Source: Citreicella sp. C3M06 (GTDB taxonomy: Bacteria; Pseudomonadota; Alphaproteobacteria; Rhodobacterales; Rhodobacteraceae). From it: a stretch of DNA of 64,000 nucleotides. Shown in pieces: positions 44,439 through 53,000 of this stretch. Numbering within the stretch: the stretch's first letter is position 1; every line of letters begins with the position of its first letter. A program made the position numbers and the translations under genes. The notes beneath the pieces are model-generated. The model was given only the letters and a program-made list of their open reading frames with translations. It was not told the DNA's origin and ran no database searches. The stretch lies in NCBI RefSeq assembly GCF_018860705.1, contig NZ_JAHKQA010000093.1, positions 47,695-111,694 of the forward strand. Reading direction: 5' to 3'.

Positions 44439-45254
44439 ATGCAGCACCGATTTTGGACGCATTATACGGCACGTGATTTTGCAGCCCTCGACCGCGAGAG
44501 CCTGATTGCGGTGCTTCCCATCGGCGCGATCGAACAGCACGGGCCGCATTTGCCCCTGTCGGTGGATCAGGCGATTGTCGATGGCATCGTCGCGGCGAGC
44601 GCACCGTTGATCCCTGATGACGTTCCGGCGCTGTTCCTGCCGACCATGCCGGTCGGCAAATCGACCGAGCATTCCGCATGGCCCGGAACGCTGACCTTTT
44701 CCACGCAAACGCTGATCTCGATCTATACCGAGATCGGAGACAGCGTCGCGGCCGCCGGGGTGCGCAAGCTGGTGTTCCTGAACTCTCACGGCGGGCAGAT
44801 CGCGGTGATGGATATCGTGGCGCGCGATCTGCGGATCAAACACAACATGCTGACCGTCGGGGCGAACTGGTTCGCCATGGGCCTGCCCGAAGGCCTGCTG
44901 ACGCCCGAAGAAGAGCGCTTTGGCATTCATGCGGGGGATATGGAAACCTCGGTGATGCGGGCCTTGCACCCCGATCACGTGCAGATGGAACATGCCCGCG
45001 ATTTCCCGGCGAAGGCGGCGGAACTGGCGGGCAAGTTCAAACATCTGGGATTGTCGGCGGCAGGCAAACTGGGCTGGCAGGCGCAGGACATGAACGCCGC
45101 AGGCGCTTGCGGCGACGCGAGCAAAGCGACAGCCGAAAAGGGCGAAGCGTTCATTCAGCACGCCGCCGAGCAGATCGTCACCCTGCTGCAGGAAGTGCAC
45201 GCAACGCCGCTGTCGTTCCTTGAGACCGAGGCAAACCCGGAGGCCCACGCATGA
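44439..45254 (+). CDS. Creatininase-family amidohydrolase
   Basis: Family enzymes hydrolyse cyclic or linear amides using two metals; creatininase itself opens creatinine. The 271-residue protein has IEQHGPHLPLSVD with Glu32, His34 and Asp43, FLNSHGGQ with His117, and HAGDMETS (164-171). The Pseudomonas creatininase Glu122 position is Gly here, as in many other family branches, so creatinine is not a safe substrate guess. It is the first gene of a nine-gene operon, and its stop overlaps the next start (ATGA). Confidence 0.87.
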   Translation: MQHRFWTHYTARDFAALDRESLIAVLPIGAIEQHGPHLPLSVDQAIVDGIVAASAPLIPDDVPALFLPTMPVGKSTEHSAWPGTLTFSTQTLISIYTEIGDSVAAAGVRKLVFLNSHGGQIAVMDIVARDLRIKHNMLTVGANWFAMGLPEGLLTPEEERFGIHAGDMETSVMRALHPDHVQMEHARDFPAKAAELAGKFKHLGLSAAGKLGWQAQDMNAAGACGDASKATAEKGEAFIQHAAEQIVTLLQEVHATPLSFLETEANPEAHA

Positions 45255-46024
45255 GCACTCCCATCATACGGATGGATCGCGTCACGCGGCGCTTCGGCAA
45301 GGATGTTCTTGCTGTCGACAATATGTCGATGGACATCGAGGCCGGCGAGTTCATCAGCTTTCTCGGCCCGTCGGGGTGCGGCAAGTCCACCGCGCTCAAG
45401 ATGATCGCCGGCTTGCTGCCGGTCAGCGCGGGCACGATTGACATCGAAAGGCCGTCGGGCGCCTCGGAACAGGACCTCGCCTTCGTGTTTCAGGAACCAA
45501 CCCTGATGCCTTGGGCCACGGTGTTCGACAATGTCTACCTGCCGCTGCGCTTGGCCGGTGTGAAACGCGCCGAGGCCATGCCGCGGGTGATGGCGATTCT
45601 GGCCGAGGTCGGGCTGACGAAATTCGCCAAAACCTATCCGCGCGCCCTGTCCGGGGGCATGAAGATGCGGGTGTCGATCGCGCGGGCCATGGTCACGCAC
45701 CCCCGCATCCTGCTGATGGATGAACCCTTCGCGGCGCTCGATGAAATGACGCGCTCGAAGCTGAACAATGATGTGGTGCGACTGGCCAAAGAACACGGGC
45801 TGACGGTGATCTTTGTCACCCACTCGGTGTTCGAAGCCGTCTACCTGTCGAGCCGCATCATCGTCATGGCGGCCCGCCCGGGGCGCGTTGCCGCCGATAT
45901 CCCGATGCAAACGCCATGGCCGCGCGACGAAAGCTGGCGCACCAGCGTCGAATTCTCTGCCGTCGCGCAAAGCGTTTCGGAAACGTTGAAAGGGACATTG
46001 CATGTCGACGACCTTGATCACTGA
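45251..46024 (+). CDS. ABC transporter ATP-binding protein (nitrate/sulfonate/thiamine-precursor type)
   Basis: The 257-residue ATPase has Walker A GPSGCGKST (39-47), the Q-loop in FVFQEPTLMPW, signature LSGGM (133-137), Walker B ILLMDEP (153-159) and H-loop FVTHSVFEAVYLS. The pattern matches SsuB/TauB/ThiZ-like importers. With the adjacent permease and binding protein it forms a complete importer. It overlaps the creatininase gene by 4 bp and the permease by 23 bp. Confidence 0.93.
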   Translation: MSTPIIRMDRVTRRFGKDVLAVDNMSMDIEAGEFISFLGPSGCGKSTALKMIAGLLPVSAGTIDIERPSGASEQDLAFVFQEPTLMPWATVFDNVYLPLRLAGVKRAEAMPRVMAILAEVGLTKFAKTYPRALSGGMKMRVSIARAMVTHPRILLMDEPFAALDEMTRSKLNNDVVRLAKEHGLTVIFVTHSVFEAVYLSSRIIVMAARPGRVAADIPMQTPWPRDESWRTSVEFSAVAQSVSETLKGTLHVDDLDH

Positions 46025-46853
46025 AGACACGGATGCGCCGATCAACACCGAACAGCAAAGCCGCGAGAAACGGGACCGTCTGCTGTCATGGCTGATGCCG
46101 ATTGTCATGCTTGGGGCAGCCATCGGCTATTGGGAATGGGCGGTCTGGTATTTCGAAGTGCCCCACTACCTGATCCCCGCGCCCAGCCGCATCGGGCAAA
46201 CCCTGATCACCGATGGCCCGTCCCTGATGGTCTCGGCGTGGTTCACCGTGAAGCTGACGCTCTTGTCGCTGCTGCTGGCGGTGGTCGGCGGCGTGGCGCT
46301 TGGCGCGCTCTTTGCCCTGTCGCGCACCGTCGAGATGAGCCTGTTTCCCTTTGCCGTCATCTTGCAAGTGACGCCGGTGGTGGCGATTGCGCCGCTGATC
46401 CTGATCTATGTGCATTCCACCTTTGCCGCCCTGCTGATCTGCGCGTGGATCGTGGCCTTCTTCCCGATCCTGTCGGGCACCGTGATCGGGTTGCGCTCGG
46501 CGGATCACAACCTGCGCGATCTGTTCACGCTGTATCGCGCCACGCCGTGGCAACGGTTGCGGTTCCTGCTGGCCCCGTCCGCCTTGCCGCAGTTCATGTC
46601 GGCGCTCAAGGTCGCCGGTGGTCTGGCATTGATCGGCGCCGTGGTGGCGGAATTCGTCGCCGGGGCTGCGGGGCAGAACACCGGGCTTGCCAGCCGGATC
46701 ATCGAATCGTCGTTCCGAAGCGAGATCCCGCGCATGTTCGCGGCCCTCGTTCTGGTGTCGCTGCTGGGCATCGTGATCTTCCTGCTGACCTCGTGGGCCT
46801 CTCGCCGCGTGCTTGGCCACTGGCATGAAAGCGAGCTGCGCCGTGAGCATTGA
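46002..46853 (+). CDS. ABC transporter permease (SsuC/ThiX-like)
   Basis: The 283-residue inner membrane protein has about six helices, including LPIVMLGAAIGYWEWAVWYF and LLLAVVGGVALGALFALSR. The coupling-helix region reads LRDLFTLYRATPWQRLRFLL, followed by ALPQFMSALKVAGGLALIGA, the usual EAA-loop site. It pairs with the ATPase upstream (23-bp overlap) and the binding protein encoded three genes later. Confidence 0.92.
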   Translation: MSTTLITEDTDAPINTEQQSREKRDRLLSWLMPIVMLGAAIGYWEWAVWYFEVPHYLIPAPSRIGQTLITDGPSLMVSAWFTVKLTLLSLLLAVVGGVALGALFALSRTVEMSLFPFAVILQVTPVVAIAPLILIYVHSTFAALLICAWIVAFFPILSGTVIGLRSADHNLRDLFTLYRATPWQRLRFLLAPSALPQFMSALKVAGGLALIGAVVAEFVAGAAGQNTGLASRIIESSFRSEIPRMFAALVLVSLLGIVIFLLTSWASRRVLGHWHESELRREH

Positions 46854-48015
46854 TCTTTCTTGCATCCGGCTGAACGGTGAGACGGTCAGCCTGACCCTGC
46901 GAGATGGCCGGATCGCGGCGATAACGCCAACGCAAGGCCCGGCCACCGCCGTTGCCATGCCTCTGCCGGTCGATCCGCATGTCCATCTCGACAAGACCTT
47001 TACGATCAGCCGCTGCAGCGACATCAAGCCCGGCCTGTTCGGAGCAATCGAGGCCTGCCACGCCGACGCGGATCACTGGACCGAAGACGATCTGCACAGC
47101 CGCGCGTCCAAGGGCCTCGCAGAGGCCTACGACAATGGCCTGAGCGCGCTGCGCAGCCATGTGGACTGGGTGCAGCCCGAGCCCCCGCTGGCCTGGTCCG
47201 TGCTCAACCAGCTTGCCGGCGACTGGCAGGGCAAACTCAGCTTGCAGCTTGCCGCGCTTGTCCCGCTGGATCTGCTCAGCGACGAAGAGTCGGGGCGCCG
47301 GATCGCCCGTCGGGTTGCCGCGGATGGCGGTGTTCTGGGCTGCTTTGCCTATTGCAACGAAGACCTCGACGCCAAGCTCGAAAAGGTCTTTCGCCTTGCC
47401 GAACATCACGGGCTACCACTGGATTTCCATGTCGATGAGGGCCTGTCCATCGACGCCTGCGGGTTCGATACGATTGTCGCCCTGACGGCGAAATACGCCA
47501 TGTCGGGCCGTGTGCTTTGCGGGCATGCCTGTTCGCTGTCGATCCGCCCAGAGGAGGACGTGGCCCGCGTGATGGAGGCGGCCGCGAGGGCGGGCACCGC
47601 CCTGACCGTTTTGCCGACGACCAATCTTTATCTGCAGGACATGCAACAGGGGCGCAGCCCGCGGCTGCGCGGGCTGGCTCCGATGCAAGAGCTGCGCAAT
47701 GCCGGGGTGAATGTCGTGCTCGGGGCGGACAACGTCGCGGACCCGTTCTATCCGCGCGGCTGTTACGACGCGATCGACACGCTTCGTCTGGCCTGCCTTG
47801 CCAGCCACCTTGACCCGGCTGACTGGGTGGGCGCGATTTCATCCAATGCCGCGCGGGCCATGGGGCTTGCCAGCCGTGAGCTGACCGTGGGGGCACCCGC
47901 CGATTTCCTGCTGATTGGCGGCACCGACTGGGGCGATGCCCTGCGCAACCCCCGCGCTGCCCGCCGGGTGATCCGCGCCGGGCAAACTCATTCCACAGAA
48001 AAGGACGCAGCATGA
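46843..48015 (+). CDS. CodA-like amidohydrolase
   Basis: This amidohydrolase-superfamily enzyme resembles cytosine deaminase. The 390-residue product has the metal motif HVHLDK (46-51), His196 and Glu199 in DFHVDEG, His228 in GHAC, and Asp296 in ADNVADPFYPRG, which resembles the CodA segment HDDVFDPWYPLG. All expected ligand and catalytic positions appear filled. Deamination or ring opening of a pyrimidine-like or related heterocycle is inferred. GTG at 46843 overlaps the permease end by 11 bp; an ATG at 46825 is an alternative. Confidence 0.87.
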   Translation: MSIDLSCIRLNGETVSLTLRDGRIAAITPTQGPATAVAMPLPVDPHVHLDKTFTISRCSDIKPGLFGAIEACHADADHWTEDDLHSRASKGLAEAYDNGLSALRSHVDWVQPEPPLAWSVLNQLAGDWQGKLSLQLAALVPLDLLSDEESGRRIARRVAADGGVLGCFAYCNEDLDAKLEKVFRLAEHHGLPLDFHVDEGLSIDACGFDTIVALTAKYAMSGRVLCGHACSLSIRPEEDVARVMEAAARAGTALTVLPTTNLYLQDMQQGRSPRLRGLAPMQELRNAGVNVVLGADNVADPFYPRGCYDAIDTLRLACLASHLDPADWVGAISSNAARAMGLASRELTVGAPADFLLIGGTDWGDALRNPRAARRVIRAGQTHSTEKDAA

Positions 48016-49379
48016 GCGTTTCCGCAGAGCGCATCGCCGCATTCCGCGCCGATATTGGCGACATCGCCTGTCAGGATCAGCAGCGGGTGCTCGAGGTAAA
48101 GTCGAAGGACTATTACTGGTACTCGCAGATCCTGACCGAACAGCTGGACGGCAAGCTGGGGCAGATCGTGGTCTTGCCGACCACCGAAGAGCAGGTGATC
48201 ACCGTCGCCGCCGCCGCCGCGAAACACCGTATTCCCGTCACCGTGCGCGGCGGCGGCACCGGCAACTACGGGCAATGCGTTCCGATGCAAGGCGGCATCA
48301 TCCTTGATGTGACCAAGCTCAACCGGGTGCTGGAAATCTCGCAGGGTCGCGTGATCTGTCAGGCCGGCGCGCGGATCGAAGCGGTGGAAACCGCTGTGGC
48401 CGAGACCGGCCAGATGCTCACCATGTTCCCGTCGACCAAGCGGCTGGCGACGATTGGCGGCTTCATGTCGGGCGGCTCTGGCGGCATCGGATCGTTGCGC
48501 AACGGCATGCTGCGCGATGGTGGCAACGTCAGCTATGTGCGGGTCGTTACGGTCGAGGAAACCCCGCAGGTGATCGAACTGCGCGGCCCCGATATCCTCA
48601 AGGTGCAGCACGCCTATGGCACCAACGGCATCATCACCGCGATGGATTATGCGCTGATGCCTGCGGTTGACTGGCAGCACACCATTGCCCTGTTCGATGG
48701 CTATGACACCGCGCTGGCCTGTGCCACCGATGCGCAGGAAGATGGGATTGATGCCTATCTGATGACCGTGGTCGAGCGCCGTTTCGCACGTTTCTACAAG
48801 CGGCTCGAAGGGGTTTTCCCGTCTGATCGCGACGCGGTGTTCGCGATGGTCGCACCATCGGATGCCGAAGCCTTTGCCGCCAAGGTCGCGGCGCATGGCG
48901 GCACGGTGACGGTGTCCAAATCGCTGCATGATCTTGAAGCGGCAGGGCTTCCCGCCACGTGGGAATGCGGCTGGAACCACACCACCTTGCAGGCGCTGAA
49001 ACACGAGCGCGGCGAGTGGACCTATCTGCAGGTGGCCTACCCGCGCCCGTTTGACCCCGCGCTCGCGCTGCGCCAGCAGGAACGTTACGGTGAAGAGCTG
49101 TATTTTCACCATGAGATGGCGCGGATGGATGGCGATATCCAGATTTTCGCCCTGCCCATCCTGCGCTGGACCAGCCGCGCGCGCACCTACGCGATCATCG
49201 ACGAACTGGAGCGTCTGGATGGCTGCACGGTGTTCGATCCGCATGTCATCACCATCGAGGATGGCGGCATGAAGGAAATCGATAGCGCGCAGATCGACTT
49301 CAAGAAACGCGCGGACCCGCACGGATTGATGAACCCCGGAAAAACACGGGGATGGACCGCCGACATGGCACAAGACTGA
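48012..49379 (+). CDS. FAD-binding oxidoreductase (PCMH type)
   Basis: The 455-residue protein has an FAD-binding PCMH domain: IVVLPTTEEQVITVAAAAAK, VTVRGGGTGNYGQCVPMQGG, ILDVTKLNRVLEI and SGGSGGIGSLRNGMLRDG. The rest, with LEAAGLPATWECGWNHTTL, is a substrate cap domain. No GlcD-type C-terminal iron-sulfur motif is visible. Such enzymes oxidise hydroxy acids, alcohols or ring compounds with oxygen or another acceptor. It overlaps the amidohydrolase stop by ATGA and lies 14 bp before the binding protein gene. Confidence 0.85.
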   Translation: MSVSAERIAAFRADIGDIACQDQQRVLEVKSKDYYWYSQILTEQLDGKLGQIVVLPTTEEQVITVAAAAAKHRIPVTVRGGGTGNYGQCVPMQGGIILDVTKLNRVLEISQGRVICQAGARIEAVETAVAETGQMLTMFPSTKRLATIGGFMSGGSGGIGSLRNGMLRDGGNVSYVRVVTVEETPQVIELRGPDILKVQHAYGTNGIITAMDYALMPAVDWQHTIALFDGYDTALACATDAQEDGIDAYLMTVVERRFARFYKRLEGVFPSDRDAVFAMVAPSDAEAFAAKVAAHGGTVTVSKSLHDLEAAGLPATWECGWNHTTLQALKHERGEWTYLQVAYPRPFDPALALRQQERYGEELYFHHEMARMDGDIQIFALPILRWTSRARTYAIIDELERLDGCTVFDPHVITIEDGGMKEIDSAQIDFKKRADPHGLMNPGKTRGWTADMAQD

Positions 49380-49393
49380 CCCGGATTAGGACA

Positions 49394-50389
49394 ATGGACA
49401 TGATGAAGAACTGGCTCCTCGCGGCTCTGAGCGCGACCCTCGCCACAGGCGCTGCCGCGCAAGACAAGGTCGTTTTCGCGACGAACTGGCTGGCTCAGGG
49501 CGGCCATGGCGGGTTTTATCAGGCGCTGGCCGATGGCACCTACGAGGAATTCGGCCTCGACGTTGAAATTCAGCAGGGCGGGCCGCAGGTCAACAACCGC
49601 CCGATGCTCGCCGCCGGGCGCATCGATTTCCTGCTGACCGGAAACCTGCTGCTGTCTTTCGACAACGTGCGCAATGGCATTCCGACGGTGGTGGTTGCGG
49701 CCTATTACGAAAAGGACCCGCAGGTTCTGATCGCCCATGAAGGCCAGTACGAAGGCTGGGACGATCTGGCGAGCGCCCCCGAAGTGCTGATCGGCAAGGA
49801 TGGCCAGTTCAGCTTCTGGCAGTGGATGACCGCCTCGCAGGGCTTTAGCGACGAACAGCTGCGCCCCTATGGCTACAACCTTGCCGGCTTCCTCAATGAT
49901 GAAAAGATGGTGCAGCAGGGCTACGCCACCTCCGAGCCGCTTTATGCCGCGAAACAGGGCGCGCCGGTCGATACCTTCCTTCTGGCGGATCAAGGGTGGA
50001 GCACCTATGCCTCGACGATCGAAGCCCGCGTCGAGATGGTCGAGGACAACCCCGATCTGGTGCAGCGCTTCATCGATGCCTCGACCATCGGTTGGTACAA
50101 CTACCTTTACAATGATCCCTCGCTTGGCAACGCGGCGATCATGGAAGCCAACCCCGAGATGACCGCCGAAGGGCTGGCCGCCGAGGTCGAGCAGCTGCTG
50201 GCTCTGGGCATCATCGGCTCGGGCCTTCAATCCGAGCTCGGCATCGGTGCCATCGATCTGGACCGGGTGCAGGCCTTTTATGACACCGTGGTCGATGCGG
50301 GCATCCTCGAAGAGGGGTCAGTCGATCTGTCCAAGGTCGCCACCGATCAATTCGTCAACCACAAGGTTGGCATGGACCTTTTGAAGTAA
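49394..50389 (+). CDS. NMT1/THI5-type ABC substrate-binding protein
   Basis: The 331-residue protein has a signal peptide (WLLAALSATLATGAAAQ) and a two-lobed binding fold: KVVFATNWLAQGGHGGFYQAL, GLDVEIQQGGPQVNNRPMLA and GRIDFLLTGNLLLSF are typical of the NMT1/THI5 group, which includes thiamine-pyrimidine and aromatic-acid binders. It is the periplasmic receptor for the ATPase and permease upstream. Several Trp residues (NWLA, FWQWM, DQGWST) could stack on a planar ligand, but the ligand is not known. Confidence 0.9.
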   Translation: MDMMKNWLLAALSATLATGAAAQDKVVFATNWLAQGGHGGFYQALADGTYEEFGLDVEIQQGGPQVNNRPMLAAGRIDFLLTGNLLLSFDNVRNGIPTVVVAAYYEKDPQVLIAHEGQYEGWDDLASAPEVLIGKDGQFSFWQWMTASQGFSDEQLRPYGYNLAGFLNDEKMVQQGYATSEPLYAAKQGAPVDTFLLADQGWSTYASTIEARVEMVEDNPDLVQRFIDASTIGWYNYLYNDPSLGNAAIMEANPEMTAEGLAAEVEQLLALGIIGSGLQSELGIGAIDLDRVQAFYDTVVDAGILEEGSVDLSKVATDQFVNHKVGMDLLK

Positions 50390-50400
50390 AGGATCGGCAG

Positions 50401-50994
50401 ATGCGCCTGCTCGTTGTCTTTTCGCACCCAAGCCAGGAAAGCTATGGCGCTGCCCTTTATGAAACCGCCTGTCGCACGTTGCGTGCGGCGGGCCACGACT
50501 TGCGCTGCCATGATCTCTACCGCGAGGGGTTCAACCCCGTCCTGTCCACAGATGAGTGGCATGGATACCTCGACAAGACCGATCAGATCATCGCCCGGCA
50601 CCCTGACCATGTCGCGGATCTGCTCTGGGCCGAAGGCATCGTGGTGATCTATCCAACATGGTACTACGGCCCGCCCGCGATGCTGAAAGGCTGGCTTGAA
50701 CGGGTCTGGCTGCCCGGCATCACCTTCGAGGTGTCCGACGCCAAGCAACGCCGCCCAAAACCGAAGATGTCGCATATCCGCCTGTTCGTCGGAATCACCA
50801 CATCGGGCAGCCCATGGTGGTGGATCAAATTGATCCGCGATCCGGGCCGCAGCCTCTGGACCCGCGGGTTGCGCGTGCTGTTCAACCGCCAGTGCAAGAC
50901 GGTCTGGCAGCAGCTATACAACATGAACCACACCAGCGATGCCGACCGCGCGGCATTTCTGAGGAAAGTCGAACGCCGCTTGGCGTCATTGTAG
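50401..50994 (+). CDS. Flavodoxin-fold NAD(P)H-dependent oxidoreductase
   Basis: The 197-residue protein starts with MRLLVVFSHPSQESYGAALYE and has GIVVIYPTWYYGPPAMLKGWLERVW, the FMN-binding signature of the KefF/MdaB/NQO-like family. These enzymes reduce quinones or supply reduced flavin. In this operon it may regenerate a cofactor for the oxidase or reduce a pathway intermediate. It lies 11 bp after the binding protein gene and 9 bp before the RidA gene. Confidence 0.9.
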   Translation: MRLLVVFSHPSQESYGAALYETACRTLRAAGHDLRCHDLYREGFNPVLSTDEWHGYLDKTDQIIARHPDHVADLLWAEGIVVIYPTWYYGPPAMLKGWLERVWLPGITFEVSDAKQRRPKPKMSHIRLFVGITTSGSPWWWIKLIRDPGRSLWTRGLRVLFNRQCKTVWQQLYNMNHTSDADRAAFLRKVERRLASL

Positions 50995-51003
50995 GAAAGC
51001 GTC

Positions 51004-51456
51004 ATGTCAGACACCGCAAAACCCCTTGCCCGTTATTCCGCATGGACCCGGCGCGGCGATTTCATCTTTCTGTCCGGGGTGATTGCCGTCGACCCGCAGG
51101 CGGGAAAGATCATCACCGGCTTTCAGGATCTGCCCCCGGAAATCGGCCCGATGATCGGGCAGACGGGCGAGTTTTCGGTGGATGCCAAGGACGGCCCCAT
51201 CCTAGCGCAAAGCTGGTTCGTGTTCGACCGCATCCGCGCCACGATGGAGGACGCGGGCGGCACCATGGCGGATGTCTTCAAACTGGTGCAGTATTTCCGC
51301 AATCTTGGTGATTTCCCGCGCTACAACACGGTGCGCCGGATGTTCTTTCCCGAGACGCCTCCGGTGTCGACGGTGGTCGAGGTGTCGGCGATGATGCCCT
51401 CGGAAACGATCGTCATCGAGGTCGAAGCAACCGCTTATTTGCCGGAAAAACCGTGA
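51004..51456 (+). CDS. RidA-family protein
   Basis: RidA proteins hydrolyse reactive enamine or imine intermediates; RutC in the Rut pathway is a relative. The 150-residue product matches the family: YSAWTRRGDFIFLSGVIAVDP, VFDRIRATMEDAGGTMADVFK and VRRMFFPETPPVSTVVEVSAM, followed by IVIEVEATAYLP. The family arginine that binds substrate carboxylate is replaced or shifted (PPVSTVVEV instead of PARTxVxV), so the activity may differ from that of canonical RidA. Its stop overlaps the TetR start by 4 bp. Confidence 0.9.
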   Translation: MSDTAKPLARYSAWTRRGDFIFLSGVIAVDPQAGKIITGFQDLPPEIGPMIGQTGEFSVDAKDGPILAQSWFVFDRIRATMEDAGGTMADVFKLVQYFRNLGDFPRYNTVRRMFFPETPPVSTVVEVSAMMPSETIVIEVEATAYLPEKP

Positions 51457-52088
51457 CCCGCCCCGATCTCGCGCAGAAACGCGCTGACCTGAAGCTTCAG
51501 ATCCGGGAGGCCGCGATCAAGGAGTTTGCCGAGCATGGTCTTGCGGGCACCTCGACACAAGGGATCGCCGATCGCGCGGGCATCACCAAGAACAAGCTGC
51601 ATTATCACATCGAGAGCAAAGAAGAGCTTTATCAACAGGCTCTGGACCATGTGCTGACGATCTGGGCAGAGATGTTCAGCGGCATCGATTTGAATCAGGG
51701 CCCCGAGATCTTCTTGGCCGATTATATCGCCCGCAAGATCAGGTTTTCGCTGACCCACCCGGCCGAGGTGAAGATGTTCACCGGCGAAGTGATGCGCGGC
51801 GCTCCGTTCCTGCGCGAACATTGGGCCGGATCGCGCGACGTTACCCATGCCGCCGCCGCGCAGATCCAGAAATGGGTGGCGGATGGGTCGATCCGCCCCG
51901 TCGACCCGATGCTGTTGCAATTCAACATCTGGGCCATGACAGAGGCCTATGCCGTGCTTGGCCCCGAGCTGCGGTTCATGCTGGATCTCGACGAGGGCGC
52001 GGCTCTGGACGAAGACGCCATATGCGCCGAGGTTACGGCGCTGGTTGTACGGGGGCTGAGGCCTGACAGAGAAACGGCGCGAGCGTAG
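51453..52088 (+). CDS. RutR-like TetR-family regulator
   Basis: The 211-residue protein has an N-terminal helix-turn-helix (about residues 33-55, TSTQGIADRAGITKNKLHYH) and a YcdC/RutR-like C-terminal domain with MFTGEVMRGAPFLREHWAG, DGSIRPVDPMLLQFNIWAM and LVVRGLRP. The resemblance to E. coli RutR, which senses uracil, is clear in layout. It starts with GTG overlapping the RidA stop (GTGA) and is the last gene of the operon. The palindrome at 44262-44277 is the likely target, making an autoregulatory loop. Confidence 0.9.
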   Translation: MTRPDLAQKRADLKLQIREAAIKEFAEHGLAGTSTQGIADRAGITKNKLHYHIESKEELYQQALDHVLTIWAEMFSGIDLNQGPEIFLADYIARKIRFSLTHPAEVKMFTGEVMRGAPFLREHWAGSRDVTHAAAAQIQKWVADGSIRPVDPMLLQFNIWAMTEAYAVLGPELRFMLDLDEGAALDEDAICAEVTALVVRGLRPDRETARA

Positions 52089-52137
52089 CGCTGATCCGGC
52101 GGGGTCGAAACCTTCGCCCCCGGTTCAAGGCACCCCC

Positions 52138-52782
52138 TCAGCTCCTCATCTCGGCAAGTTGCGACAGGATGCTGGTGTAATTGTCCACGCCCTGCGCGCC
52201 GGTCACGAGGTGCTTTTTGTCAAACACCACAGCGGGCACGCCGGTGATACCCTGCTGTTGCCAGAACTGTTCGATGCCGCGCACGTCATTGGCAAAGCGT
52301 TGATCGTCAAGCACGGCGGCGGCCTCGGCCCGGTCCAGCCCGATTTCGCCAGCAATATCGGCCAGCACGGCATCGTCCGACAGGTTGCGCTGCTCGGTGA
52401 AATGCGCGGCGAACAGCGCCAGCTTCAGATCGTGTTTGCGCCCCTGCGTGCCGGCCCAATGCAAAAGCTGATGGGTGTTGAACGTGTTGTGCATGCGCGA
52501 GTCTTTGGTCCACCGGAAATCAAATCCCAGATCATCGCCCAGCGCCTTCATCTGCTGTCGCGATTGTTCGGATTGCTCCGGCGTGCTGCCATATTTCTCA
52601 ATGATATGTTCGCGGGTGTTCTGGCCTTCGGGGGGCATTTGCGGGTTCAGCTCGAACGGATGCCAGTGGATTTCATGCTCGGTGCCAGCGGCCTCCAGCG
52701 CTTGCGACAACTGCCGGTAACCGATGATGCACCACGGGCACATCACATCGGAAACGATATCGATACGTAGAGGAGTGGTCAT
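52138..52782 (-). CDS. DsbA-family oxidoreductase (FrnE-like)
   Basis: The 214-residue cytoplasmic protein has a thioredoxin-like fold with CPWC (15-18) in SDVMCPWCIIG, and a long helical insertion. The features EIHWHPFELNPQMPPEG, MHNTFNTHQLLHWA and GITGVPAVVFDKKHLVTGAQ are typical of FrnE proteins, which are disulfide isomerase-like. No signal peptide is visible. It is convergent with the TetR gene, and its function in this locus is unclear. Confidence 0.9.
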   Translation of the reverse strand: MTTPLRIDIVSDVMCPWCIIGYRQLSQALEAAGTEHEIHWHPFELNPQMPPEGQNTREHIIEKYGSTPEQSEQSRQQMKALGDDLGFDFRWTKDSRMHNTFNTHQLLHWAGTQGRKHDLKLALFAAHFTEQRNLSDDAVLADIAGEIGLDRAEAAAVLDDQRFANDVRGIEQFWQQQGITGVPAVVFDKKHLVTGAQGVDNYTSILSQLAEMRS

Positions 52783-53000
52783 TTTTGCACGTTCCGTTCT
52801 TGGCAGCTGACATGGCGGCTGACCGGCCCGCTGCCGGTTCGTAGATCATTGATTTCAAGCGGCAGCGCGCAGGGCTTCGCCACCAGACCTGTGGTCAGAT
52901 AGGTCCCCTGTTCGCCATTTTCCATAGGTTGCGCCAAGATCGGCAGTGGAACTGGCAAGACCGAAAGGATGACCGGGCCGCGGGGCGTTGTTGGGACGCG

